Below are positions 23,768 through 31,465 of a stretch of DNA of 64,000 nucleotides, in pieces. Within the stretch, counting starts at the first letter, position 1; every line of letters begins with the position of its first letter. The stretch lies in NCBI RefSeq assembly GCF_002214185.1, contig NZ_CP022161.1:8811486-8875485 (forward strand), in the 5' to 3' direction. The stretch comes from Streptomyces capitiformicae (GTDB lineage Bacteria > Actinomycetota > Actinomycetes > Streptomycetales > Streptomycetaceae). The position numbers and the translations under genes are program-made. The notes beneath the pieces were generated by a model, which was given only the letters and a program-made list of their open reading frames with translations, did no database searches and had not been told where the DNA came from.

Positions 23768-26700
23768 TCACGAAGTGAACGGTGTGGAACCGTCCTCCGC
23801 GACGATCCTCCACAGATGGTCCGCCGTGCCGTTGTCGTCCCACTGCAGAGCCTGTGCCCCGGAGGTCTTGGACATCCCGTCGATGCCCAGCACCAAGCCG
23901 CTCTTCTTGTTGACGAGTTTGGCGTAGCCACCACCGGCGTCCACCACCGACCACAGATGGTCGGCCGTGAGCGTGTCGCCCCACTGCAATGCCGTCGCAC
24001 CGGCGGTCGTGGAGCCGCCATTGATGCCGAGCACCCGACCGCTGTTGGTGTTGAAGATCTTGTAGTAGCCGTTCTCGGCGGGGACGATCTTCCACCAGTG
24101 GTTGGCGGTGTTGTCGGCGGTCTGCTGCTGTACGGCGCCTCCGGGGGCGATCGAGGAGCCGGCGATCCCCAGCTCAAGACCGCTGTTCCTGTTGCTGATC
24201 TTCACTTGCGGCGTCTCCGGGTACCAGGACTCCAGCTCCGTGACCCCGACGAACTTGCCCGCCTGAGGTGTGAACACGACCCGGAACTGCGAAGTCGTGA
24301 TCGTCGGGAAGGTCACCTCGTTGGCGTTGTTCGCGACGGGTGTCGCGGGGCTCTTCGTCTGGCTCGGGACGTTCACCCACGAGCCGTTGTTGAGGTACTG
24401 CACGGTGTAGCTCGCCGGGACGCGGATGTTGACGCCGTCGTCGTAGGTGTAGAACTTCACCTCGTTGATCTTCCGTGGCGCGCCGAGGTCGACGCCGAGG
24501 TGGTCGGTGGCGTTCGGCGAGCCGGAGTTGGTCCAGCGGTCGTCAGGGATCTTGTCGTAGCGGATCCAGCCGTCCGTCGCCCGCAGCGGGGCGTCGAAGG
24601 TCGTCGGCTTGCAGGTCTGGCCGCTGTGGCAGTGCGGGCCGTTGGAGACGGTGTTGGTGTAGGAGGCGAACGCCTTCGGGTACGGCTGCGTGATCGCGCG
24701 ACCCAGCCAGTCCTGCTCGGCGGTCAGCGGGTTGGCGGCGACGTTCATCAGGCGCGTCGGCTGCGCCGGGGTGACCGGGGTGGCCACGTTCACGGTCGTG
24801 GTGGCGCCGATCGTCGACGACTGGTGGATGCGCTGCCCGTCCTGGAAGATCTGCAGGCCGCTGCCCTTGCCGTAGTGCGAGCCGTCCCGGTCCCAGCGGA
24901 TCGAGTACGTGTGCCCGTGGTACGGCAGGCTCTCCACCGCGAAGTAGTCCCATCCCGACGGGACCAGCGGCTTCAGCACCAGCGTGTTGTTGGCCTGTGG
25001 CTTGATGCCCAGCAGACCGCTCAGCACCAGGTCGTTGAAGCTGGAGTGGTTGTAGTGCTCGCTGAAGTTGAACCCGTCGTAGATCCACTCGCCGGTGTCA
25101 CCGTTGGCGGCCTCGGCGACGTACGGCTTGCCGTCCTTGTGCTGGAGGTCGGCGAACTGGGCCAGCATCGTCTGGTAGTCGGCCTTGGTGACGAAGTTCT
25201 GGGCGGGGTAGTCCTGGAGCAGGTTCGCGAGGCCCGTCAGGATCTGGCTCGTCTGGTACGGCCAGCTCGGGCCGTTCCAGTGGCAGCAGTTGGCGTCGTC
25301 GCGCTTCTGCACGGCGGGTATCGCCTGGTAGTTGAAGTACGGGTTCGCGGTGATCCGGTCGAGCTCGGCGAAGCCCGTGCCCTTGGCGAACTTCAGAGTG
25401 TTGGCCCCGGCCTTCATGGGGACCTGCACGGTCACGGACTGCGACTCGGAGAACTTCTGCCAGGCGCCGGTGGGCGCGTAGCTGACCGTGATCGGGTTCG
25501 CGGTGTCGTCGTTGACGATGAGCTTGTGGGTCGAGGTGCTGGTCGTGCCGTTGGCGTAGTGGACGGTCACGGGGTACGTCCCGGCGCCGGGCGCGTCCAC
25601 GGTGAACGTGACGTGGCTGTCGTCGAAGTCGATCTGCCCGACGTACGAACCGTTCGAGGCCGTCGACGAGTTGAACAGGTTCGCCCGGTTGCGGGTGGCC
25701 TGCTCGGCCTCGAAGTCGTGCACCCGCTCCAGCGTCGTAGGCCCGAACGGCGCCTTGAACCGCTTGGAGTCGGTCAGGTACTTCCACGCCGACGAGTACT
25801 GCGCGTCGGGCAGGTTGAACGCCCAGGGCGCGAAGCCCATCGCCTCGCGCCAGGTCGTCCTGGTCTGCTTCAGCGTGCCGTTGGTGGCGTCCGTGTTGTA
25901 GACCTGCATGAAGAAGTTGCGCTGCGGGTCCCAGAGCGAGTTCTGCACGGCGGCCTTGAGCTGCGCGGCCTTCGCGTCGTACTCGTTCGCGGTAGCGGTG
26001 TCGCCGTTCATGGTGGCGATCTTGCTGATCGCCTGGGCGGCGCTGAACATGTACGCGTTGATCGTGGGCCGGTAGCCGCGGCCACCGCTGAACCAGTTGC
26101 TGCTGTGCATCGACGTCTCGGTGTACTCCGTGGCGTCGGACAGCGGGGTCTGGTGGTACAGGTCGCTGGTCGAGGCCGTGCCGTTGACCGTGATGTCGTT
26201 GGTGAAGTTCGAGTCCCACCGCTTGTACAGCGCGATGAGATGGGGGAGGGCCGACTTGATCTGCGCGGCGTCCCCGGTCACGAGATAGCGCTGGTACGCG
26301 GCGCTCGTGATCCACTCGCTGAAGTTCCGTACGCCCGAGTTGCCCGCCCCGCGCAGCCAGAAGTCGAGGTAGTCACCGGCGTAGTCGCGGTTGTGCAGCC
26401 AGCGCCCGTCCAGCAGGTGGTAGCCGGTCGCGTCCGGGAGCGCGGTGTACGGGTTCCCGGCGTACCCGATCGGCACGTCGTACTCGGTCGACACGTACCC
26501 CGTGCCCGGCACGGTGTAGCGGAGGGCGCGCTTGAAGGTGCTCCAGCGGTAGTAGTAGACCTCGTCGATGTCGTCGTCGGGGGTGTCGAGGAACGGGATG
26601 TTGTCCTTGTACCACTCGCGCTCGTCGAGCTGGTTCGCGGCGAGGATCGCGTCCTTGTCCAGCGCGACCGCGTTGGGGTCGTCGGCGGCCAGCGCCGGGC

Positions 26701-26800
26701 TCGCTCCCGGGCCCACCGACAACAGGCTGATGGACAACACCGAGCCGCACAGGGCGGCCAGAGCGCGGCTGCTACGTCTACGTCTGGAGGGGGAACGCAT
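23768..26800 (-). CDS. secreted multidomain glycoside hydrolase with carbohydrate-binding, discoidin and ricin-B lectin domains
   Basis: About 1010 residues. A long Arg-rich signal peptide (PSRRRRSSRALAALCGSVLS, ending near ALAADD) exports it. Residues ~40-370 and ~490-640 form an alpha/alpha-barrel glycosidase of the MGH1/GH63-like type (EVYYYRWSTFKRALRY; YTETSMHSSNW; CCHWNGPSWPYQTSQIL). It is interrupted at about 370-490 by a beta-sandwich carbohydrate-binding module (HDFEAEQATRNRANLFN ... GFAELDRITANP). A discoidin (F5/8) domain follows (about 720-865, KINEVKFYTYDDGVNIRVP), then a ricin-type beta-trefoil with repeated GLELGI/RVLGING/LVLGIDG motifs. ATG 26800 has GGAGG inside the preceding codons; ATG 26815 is the alternative. 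Probably degrades plant or fungal polysaccharide; substrate unknown. Confidence 0.88.
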   Translation of the reverse strand: MRSPSRRRRSSRALAALCGSVLSISLLSVGPGASPALAADDPNAVALDKDAILAANQLDEREWYKDNIPFLDTPDDDIDEVYYYRWSTFKRALRYTVPGTGYVSTEYDVPIGYAGNPYTALPDATGYHLLDGRWLHNRDYAGDYLDFWLRGAGNSGVRNFSEWITSAAYQRYLVTGDAAQIKSALPHLIALYKRWDSNFTNDITVNGTASTSDLYHQTPLSDATEYTETSMHSSNWFSGGRGYRPTINAYMFSAAQAISKIATMNGDTATANEYDAKAAQLKAAVQNSLWDPQRNFFMQVYNTDATNGTLKQTRTTWREAMGFAPWAFNLPDAQYSSAWKYLTDSKRFKAPFGPTTLERVHDFEAEQATRNRANLFNSSTASNGSYVGQIDFDDSHVTFTVDAPGAGTYPVTVHYANGTTSTSTHKLIVNDDTANPITVSYAPTGAWQKFSESQSVTVQVPMKAGANTLKFAKGTGFAELDRITANPYFNYQAIPAVQKRDDANCCHWNGPSWPYQTSQILTGLANLLQDYPAQNFVTKADYQTMLAQFADLQHKDGKPYVAEAANGDTGEWIYDGFNFSEHYNHSSFNDLVLSGLLGIKPQANNTLVLKPLVPSGWDYFAVESLPYHGHTYSIRWDRDGSHYGKGSGLQIFQDGQRIHQSSTIGATTTVNVATPVTPAQPTRLMNVAANPLTAEQDWLGRAITQPYPKAFASYTNTVSNGPHCHSGQTCKPTTFDAPLRATDGWIRYDKIPDDRWTNSGSPNATDHLGVDLGAPRKINEVKFYTYDDGVNIRVPASYTVQYLNNGSWVNVPSQTKSPATPVANNANEVTFPTITTSQFRVVFTPQAGKFVGVTELESWYPETPQVKISNRNSGLELGIAGSSIAPGGAVQQQTADNTANHWWKIVPAENGYYKIFNTNSGRVLGINGGSTTAGATALQWGDTLTADHLWSVVDAGGGYAKLVNKKSGLVLGIDGMSKTSGAQALQWDDNGTADHLWRIVAEDGSTPFTS

Positions 26801-26840
26801 CGAGGTGTCCTCCATTGGGCACTCATACGGCGGCTCTAGA

Positions 26841-26870
26841 TGTTCGAAATTACGAACGCTGTTCGAAATT
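26841..26870. promoter_or_regulatory. TTCGAA-type operator repeats upstream of the glycosidase
   Basis: TGTTCGAAATT occurs twice (26841-26851 and 26860-26870), 19 bp apart, and the first copy forms an inverted repeat GTTCG-aaatta-CGAAC (26842-26857). It is 41 bp upstream of the glycosidase start and rich in A/T against the background. A repressor site controlling induction by sugar is likely; the regulator is not in the window. Confidence 0.55.
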
Positions 26871-26993
26871 CTGGGAGACGGTAGTGACGGGCGCGCAGGA
26901 AAGTCAATAGGCGGGACATAGGTGGAACCTAGGTAGGGCTAGGGTGATCTGAAGCGCTCTGAACGATGGGGCGCGCGCGTGGGGGGCGCGGAC

Positions 26994-27002
26994 TTGTCCA
27001 CA
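26994..27002 (+). other. single consensus Streptomyces DnaA box
   Basis: TTGTCCACA, the Streptomyces DnaA-box consensus, lies 40 bp upstream of the RecD-like helicase gene. A single box may be chance. Confidence 0.3.
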
Positions 27003-27042
27003 GGCGATCCGCGCTGTCGTACCCCGGCGGTAGCGTCGGATC

Positions 27043-29304
27043 ATGCCCAATCAGACGGGGTCCCCGGCGGGGACCGGCGAGCGTCGGTCGGCCGTACTCG
27101 AAGGCGTACTGGAACGCATCACGTACGCGAACGAGGACAACGGCTACACGGTCGCGCGCGTGGATACCGGCCGCGGCGGCGGCGATCTGCTCACCGTCGT
27201 CGGCGCGCTGCTCGGCGCCCAGGTCGGCGAGTCCCTGCGCATGGAGGGCCGTTGGGGCTCCCACCCTCAATACGGAAAACAATTCACTGTCGAGAATTAC
27301 ACGACGGTCCTCCCCGCCACCGTCCAGGGCATCCGCCGCTACCTGGGCTCGGGCCTGGTCAAGGGCATCGGCCCGGTCTTCGCCGACCGCATCACCCAGC
27401 ACTTCGGCCTGGACACCCTGAAGATCATCGAGGAGGAGCCGAAGCGCCTCATCGAGGTCCCGGGCCTCGGCCCCAAGCGCACCAAGAAGATCGCCGACGC
27501 CTGGGAGGAGCAGAAGGCGATCAAGGAGGTCATGCTCTTCCTCCAGACGGTGGAGGTGTCCACGTCCATCGCCGTCCGTATCTACAAGAAGTACGGCGAC
27601 GCCTCGATCTCGGTGGTCAAGAACCAGCCGTACCGCCTGGCGGCCGACGTCTGGGGCATCGGGTTCCTCACCGCCGACAAGATCGCCCAGTCCGTCGGCA
27701 TCCCGCACGACAGTCCGGAGCGCGTCAAGGCGGGCCTTCAGTACGCCCTTTCGCAGGCCACCGACCAGGGCAACTGCTACCTCCCCGAGGAGAGGCTGAT
27801 CGCCGACGCGGTCAAGCTCCTCCAGGTCGACACGGGCCTGGTCATCGAGTGCCTGGCGGAACTGGCCCAGCCGGACGAGGACTCCGGCGAACCCGGTGTC
27901 GTACGGGAGAAGGTGCCCGGAGAGCACGGCGAGCCGGTCACCGCGATCTACCTGGTCCCCTTCCACCGGGCCGAACTCTCCCTCTCCGCCCAGCTGGTGC
28001 GCCTCCTGCGCACGGACGAGGACCGCATGCCGGGCTTCCGGGACGTGGCCTGGGACAAGGCGCTGGCGTGGCTCAAGGGGCGTACGGGCGCGGAGTTGGC
28101 CCCCGAGCAGGAGGCGGCCGTCCGGCTCGCGCTCACCGAGAAGGTGGCCGTGCTCACCGGCGGACCCGGCTGCGGCAAGTCGTTCACGGTCCGCTCGATC
28201 GTCGAGCTGGCCCGCGCCAAGAAGGCGAAGGTCGTGCTCGCCGCCCCCACCGGCCGCGCCGCCAAACGCCTCTCCGAGCTGACCGGAGCCGACGCCTCCA
28301 CCGTCCACCGGCTCCTGGAACTGAAGCCCGGCGGTGACGCGGCCTACGACAAGGACCGCCCGCTGGACGCAGACCTGGTGGTCGTCGACGAGGCGTCCAT
28401 GCTCGACCTGCTCCTCGCCAACAAGCTGGTGAAGGCGGTGCCTCCGGGGGCGCATCTGCTGTTCGTCGGGGACGTCGACCAGCTTCCCAGCGTCGGCGCC
28501 GGTGAGGTCCTGCGCGATCTGCTGGCCGACGGCGGCCCGATCCCGGCGATCCGGCTCACCAAGGTCTTCCGCCAGGCGCAGCAGTCCGGGGTGGTGACCA
28601 ACGCGCACCGGATCAACTCCGGGCAGCACCCGGTCACCGACGGCATGAAGGACTTCTTCCTCTTCGTCGAGGACGACACGGAGGAGGCCGGGCGGCTCAC
28701 GGTGGATGTGGCGGCCCGTCGTATTCCGGCCAAGTTCGGACTCGACCCACGCCGCGACGTCCAGGTGCTCGCGCCGATGCACCGCGGCCCGGCCGGCGCG
28801 GGCAACCTCAACGGCCTGCTCCAGCAGGCCATCACCCCGGCCCGCCCCGATCTGCCCGAGAAGCGGTTCGGCGGCCGGGTCTTCCGCGTCGGCGACAAGG
28901 TCACCCAGATTCGCAACAATTACGAGAAGGGCGAGAACGGCGTCTTCAACGGCACCGTCGGCGTGGTCACCGCGCTCGACCCCGTCGACCAGCGGCTGAC
29001 GGTGCTCACCGACGAGGACGAGGAGGTGGCGTACGAGTTCGACGAACTGGACGAACTGGCGCACGCCTACGCGGTGACCATCCACCGCTCCCAGGGCAGC
29101 GAGTATCCGGCCGTGGTGATCCCGGTGACCACCGGGGCCTGGATGATGCTCCAGCGGAACCTGTTGTATACGGCGGTCACCCGGGCGAAGAAGCTGGTTG
29201 TCCTCGTCGGCTCCCGCAAGGCGATAGGGCAGGCGGTGCGCACGGTCTCCGCGGGTCGGCGGTGCACGGCCCTCGACTTCCGGCTCGCGCCCCGGGCCCT
29301 GTAA
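27043..29304 (+). CDS. RecD2-like ATP-dependent 5'-3' DNA helicase
   Basis: 753 residues, SF1B helicase of the stand-alone RecD2 type found in organisms where RecD is not part of RecBCD. Residues ~15-110 are an OB-like N-terminus (LERITYANEDNGYTVARVD). Helix-hairpin-helix repeats follow at about 130-230 (IEEEPKRLIEVPGLGPKRTKKI). The helicase core begins with Walker A VLTGGPGCGKSFTVRSIVELA (about 366), followed by APTGRAAKRLSELTG, DLVVVDEASMLDLLLANKL (motif II), VGDVDQLPSVGAGEVLRD, and the C-terminal motif VI AYAVTIHRSQGSEYPAVVIPVT (about 670). ATG 27043 is the first codon of the conserved region. Likely roles are DNA repair and replication restart. Confidence 0.93.
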   Translation: MPNQTGSPAGTGERRSAVLEGVLERITYANEDNGYTVARVDTGRGGGDLLTVVGALLGAQVGESLRMEGRWGSHPQYGKQFTVENYTTVLPATVQGIRRYLGSGLVKGIGPVFADRITQHFGLDTLKIIEEEPKRLIEVPGLGPKRTKKIADAWEEQKAIKEVMLFLQTVEVSTSIAVRIYKKYGDASISVVKNQPYRLAADVWGIGFLTADKIAQSVGIPHDSPERVKAGLQYALSQATDQGNCYLPEERLIADAVKLLQVDTGLVIECLAELAQPDEDSGEPGVVREKVPGEHGEPVTAIYLVPFHRAELSLSAQLVRLLRTDEDRMPGFRDVAWDKALAWLKGRTGAELAPEQEAAVRLALTEKVAVLTGGPGCGKSFTVRSIVELARAKKAKVVLAAPTGRAAKRLSELTGADASTVHRLLELKPGGDAAYDKDRPLDADLVVVDEASMLDLLLANKLVKAVPPGAHLLFVGDVDQLPSVGAGEVLRDLLADGGPIPAIRLTKVFRQAQQSGVVTNAHRINSGQHPVTDGMKDFFLFVEDDTEEAGRLTVDVAARRIPAKFGLDPRRDVQVLAPMHRGPAGAGNLNGLLQQAITPARPDLPEKRFGGRVFRVGDKVTQIRNNYEKGENGVFNGTVGVVTALDPVDQRLTVLTDEDEEVAYEFDELDELAHAYAVTIHRSQGSEYPAVVIPVTTGAWMMLQRNLLYTAVTRAKKLVVLVGSRKAIGQAVRTVSAGRRCTALDFRLAPRAL

Positions 29305-29352
29305 GGCCGCAGGATCTCCGGACAGGCTCCGAGCGGGCCGCAGGATCTCCGG
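29305..29352. repeat. 17-bp direct repeat after the RecD2-like gene
   Basis: GGCCGCAGGATCTCCGG occurs at 29305-29321, immediately after the stop codon, and again at 29336-29352 (31-bp period). Origin unknown; possibly a small duplication. Confidence 0.8.
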
Positions 29353-29391
29353 GAAGGACCTCTCGTGTGCCCCAGGTGACGCGTGAGTGAA

Positions 29392-29407
29392 ATTTGATCG
29401 ATCAAAT
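29392..29407. promoter_or_regulatory. perfect 16-bp palindrome upstream of citrate synthase gene
   Basis: ATTTGATCGATCAAAT is a perfect AT-rich palindrome in the 290-bp gap before the citrate synthase gene, 188 bp from the start codon. The form suggests a dimeric HTH regulator site (LacI/GntR/MarR type). Apart from this and the 17-bp direct repeat I see nothing else in the gap. Confidence 0.6.
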
Positions 29408-29594
29408 GAGTCGTAAAGGTCACACAGCTCTTCCAGTTGTCGGACGGAAGCGGCAGGATGAACAAGTTGGCGGCACTCAGTGCCGCCGATAGGCCCGATG
29501 GTCGACCCCGAGTGCACTCTCCTGAGCCAATTGGGGGATGGTAGAGACAGTCAGGGCACCTCGAAGATGAGGCACTACGTCGGTGAGGGAAGAC

Positions 29595-30884
29595 GTGAGC
29601 GACAACTCTGTAGTACTGCGGTACGGCGACGGCGAGTACACCTACCCGGTGATCGACAGCACCGTCGGTGACAAGGGCTTCGACATCGGGAAGCTCCGGG
29701 CCCAGACCGGTCTGGTCACCCTGGACAGCGGCTACGGCAACACCGCCGCCTACAAATCCGCCATCACCTATCTCGACGGTGAGCAGGGCATCCTGCGGTA
29801 CCGCGGCTACCCGATCGAGCAGCTGGCCGAGCGCTCCACCTTCCTGGAGGTCGCCTACCTGCTGATCAACGGCGAGCTGCCGACCGTCGACGAGCTCTCC
29901 GTGTTCAAGAACGACATCACGCAGCACACCCTGCTGCACGAGGACGTCAAGAACTTCTACCGGGGCTTCCCGCGCGACGCCCACCCGATGGCGATGCTGT
30001 CCTCCGTGGTCAGCGCCCTGTCGACGTTCTACCAGGACAGCCACAACCCGTTCGACGAGCGGCAGCGCAACCTCTCCACGATCCGCCTGCTCGCCAAGCT
30101 CCCGACGATCGCGGCGTACGCGTACAAGAAGTCGATCGGTCACCCGTTCGTCTACCCGCGCAACGACCTCGGCTACGTCGAGAACTTCCTGCGCATGACC
30201 TTCTCGGTCCCCGCCCAGGAGTACGACCTCGACCCGGTGGTCGTCTCCGCGCTCGACAAGCTGCTCATCCTGCACGCGGACCACGAGCAGAACTGTTCGA
30301 CCTCCACGGTCCGCCTGGTCGGCTCCTCGCAGGCGAACATGTTCGCCTCGATCTCCGCCGGCATCTCCGCCCTCTGGGGTCCGCTGCACGGCGGCGCCAA
30401 CCAGTCCGTGCTGGAGATGCTGGAGGGCATCCGCGACGCCGGCGGTGACGTCGACTCCTTCATCCGCAAGGTGAAGAACAAGGAGGACGGCGTCCGTCTG
30501 ATGGGCTTCGGCCACCGGGTCTACAAGAACTTCGACCCGCGCGCCAAGATCATCAAGGCCGCCGCGCACGACGTCCTCTCCGCTCTCGGCAAGTCCGACG
30601 AGCTGCTGGACATCGCGCTGAAGCTGGAGGAGCACGCGCTCTCCGACGACTACTTCGTCTCGCGCAGCCTCTACCCGAACGTGGACTTCTACACGGGTCT
30701 GATCTACCGCGCCATGGGCTTCCCGACCGAGATGTTCACGGTCCTCTTCGCCCTCGGCCGCCTGCCGGGCTGGATCGCCCAGTGGCACGAGATGATCAAG
30801 GAGCCCGGCTCCCGCATCGGCCGGCCGCGTCAGATCTACACCGGGGTCGTGGAGCGCGACTTCGTTCCGGTCGAGTCCCGCTAG
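29595..30884 (+). CDS. gltA: citrate synthase (type II, hexameric)
   Basis: 429 residues; condenses oxaloacetate and acetyl-CoA in the first step of the TCA cycle. Conserved catalytic regions: LILHADHEQNCSTSTVRLVGSS (His, about residue 235), WGPLHGGANQSVLEML (His, about 263) and MGFGHRVYKNFDPRAKIIK (His of GHRVY, about 304), with the Asp in the C-terminal EEHALSDDYFVSRSLYPNVDFY. The N-terminal extension with TVGDKGFDIGKLRAQTGLVTLDSGYGNTAAYKSAITYLDG is the type II layout. GTG 29595 (SDNSVVLRYGD) is chosen with GAGGGAAG upstream. Two hairpins follow. In Streptomyces this is often called citA. Confidence 0.97.
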   Translation: MSDNSVVLRYGDGEYTYPVIDSTVGDKGFDIGKLRAQTGLVTLDSGYGNTAAYKSAITYLDGEQGILRYRGYPIEQLAERSTFLEVAYLLINGELPTVDELSVFKNDITQHTLLHEDVKNFYRGFPRDAHPMAMLSSVVSALSTFYQDSHNPFDERQRNLSTIRLLAKLPTIAAYAYKKSIGHPFVYPRNDLGYVENFLRMTFSVPAQEYDLDPVVVSALDKLLILHADHEQNCSTSTVRLVGSSQANMFASISAGISALWGPLHGGANQSVLEMLEGIRDAGGDVDSFIRKVKNKEDGVRLMGFGHRVYKNFDPRAKIIKAAAHDVLSALGKSDELLDIALKLEEHALSDDYFVSRSLYPNVDFYTGLIYRAMGFPTEMFTVLFALGRLPGWIAQWHEMIKEPGSRIGRPRQIYTGVVERDFVPVESR

Positions 30885-30902
30885 TCACCGATCGCTCTGC
30901 TG

Positions 30903-30934
30903 GGCCCCGTAGCGGAATCCTCCGGTACGGGGCC
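30903..30934 (+). terminator. terminator downstream of citrate synthase
   Basis: GGCCCCGTA (30903-30911) pairs with TACGGGGCC (30926-30934), loop 14 bases, starting 19 bp after the stop codon. Confidence 0.75.
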
Positions 30935-30970
30935 TGGTGGTGTCGTACAGGTTTTGCACAGGTGAGAAGA

Positions 30971-31021
30971 AAGGCGCCCTGCGCCGCTGGTCCCCCCACG
31001 GGCCGGCGAGCAGGGCGCCTT
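30971..31021. terminator. second hairpin downstream of citrate synthase
   Basis: AAGGCGCCCTG (30971-30981) and CAGGGCGCCTT (31011-31021) are perfect 11-bp arms. The 29-base loop can fold further (CCGCTGG/CGGG-type pairs). It may back up the first terminator. Confidence 0.65.
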
Positions 31022-31465
31022 CCCATGTCCCGGTACGGATTCCCCCCACGGGATCCGGCCGGGCGTCTGGTGGGCCAGCGCCTGAATCGCTGGACTGAAC
31101 GAGCAGAACTCGTCCTGCCTGTACTTGTTCTACTGCGGTCTGCCGGGACGCGTACGTACGGGAGGGCCGCTCAAAGCTCCCCGGTGCACGTGCCCCGGCA
31201 ACGCAACTCCGGGAACATCCCCCAAGACATCCCCAGATGTCAGTCACGCCCCCCAAGACGCTTCTGACATCGCCAACTTAGACTCACGAACCCCTTTGAT
31301 GGTTACGTTCCCGTCACTGTGATCTGCGTCTCCTGCCCTATGTCCTGAAAGATGGGCAAGAGACCCGATACGGCGACAGGGGTCCAGCGTAAGGATGATG
31401 CGCGAGCCTTGTGAAGAGCTTATGTGAGGCTGAGGCCGGACTCCAGAGGGACTTTTACCCGACCG
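31022..31465. other. non-coding gap between citrate synthase and copA
   Basis: About 440 bp with lower G/C than the surroundings and no frame that looks coding: no ribosome site, no codon bias and no recognisable motif. It may hold the degraded remains of a gene or an unrecognised small RNA. I found no tRNA-like cloverleaf. Confidence 0.4.

Noticed and set aside
23816-26839. ~1000-codon plus-strand open frame
   Set aside because: Exact shadow of the secreted glycosidase gene; the minus-strand product has signal peptide and domains.
26929-29517. ~860-codon minus-strand open frame over the RecD2-like helicase
   Set aside because: The helicase motifs are intact on the plus strand; the antisense frame is compositional.
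30782-31267. Open frame continuing past the end of citrate synthase
   Set aside because: The first part is a shadow of the citrate synthase 3' end, and the rest crosses two hairpins with no ribosome site or recognisable protein.
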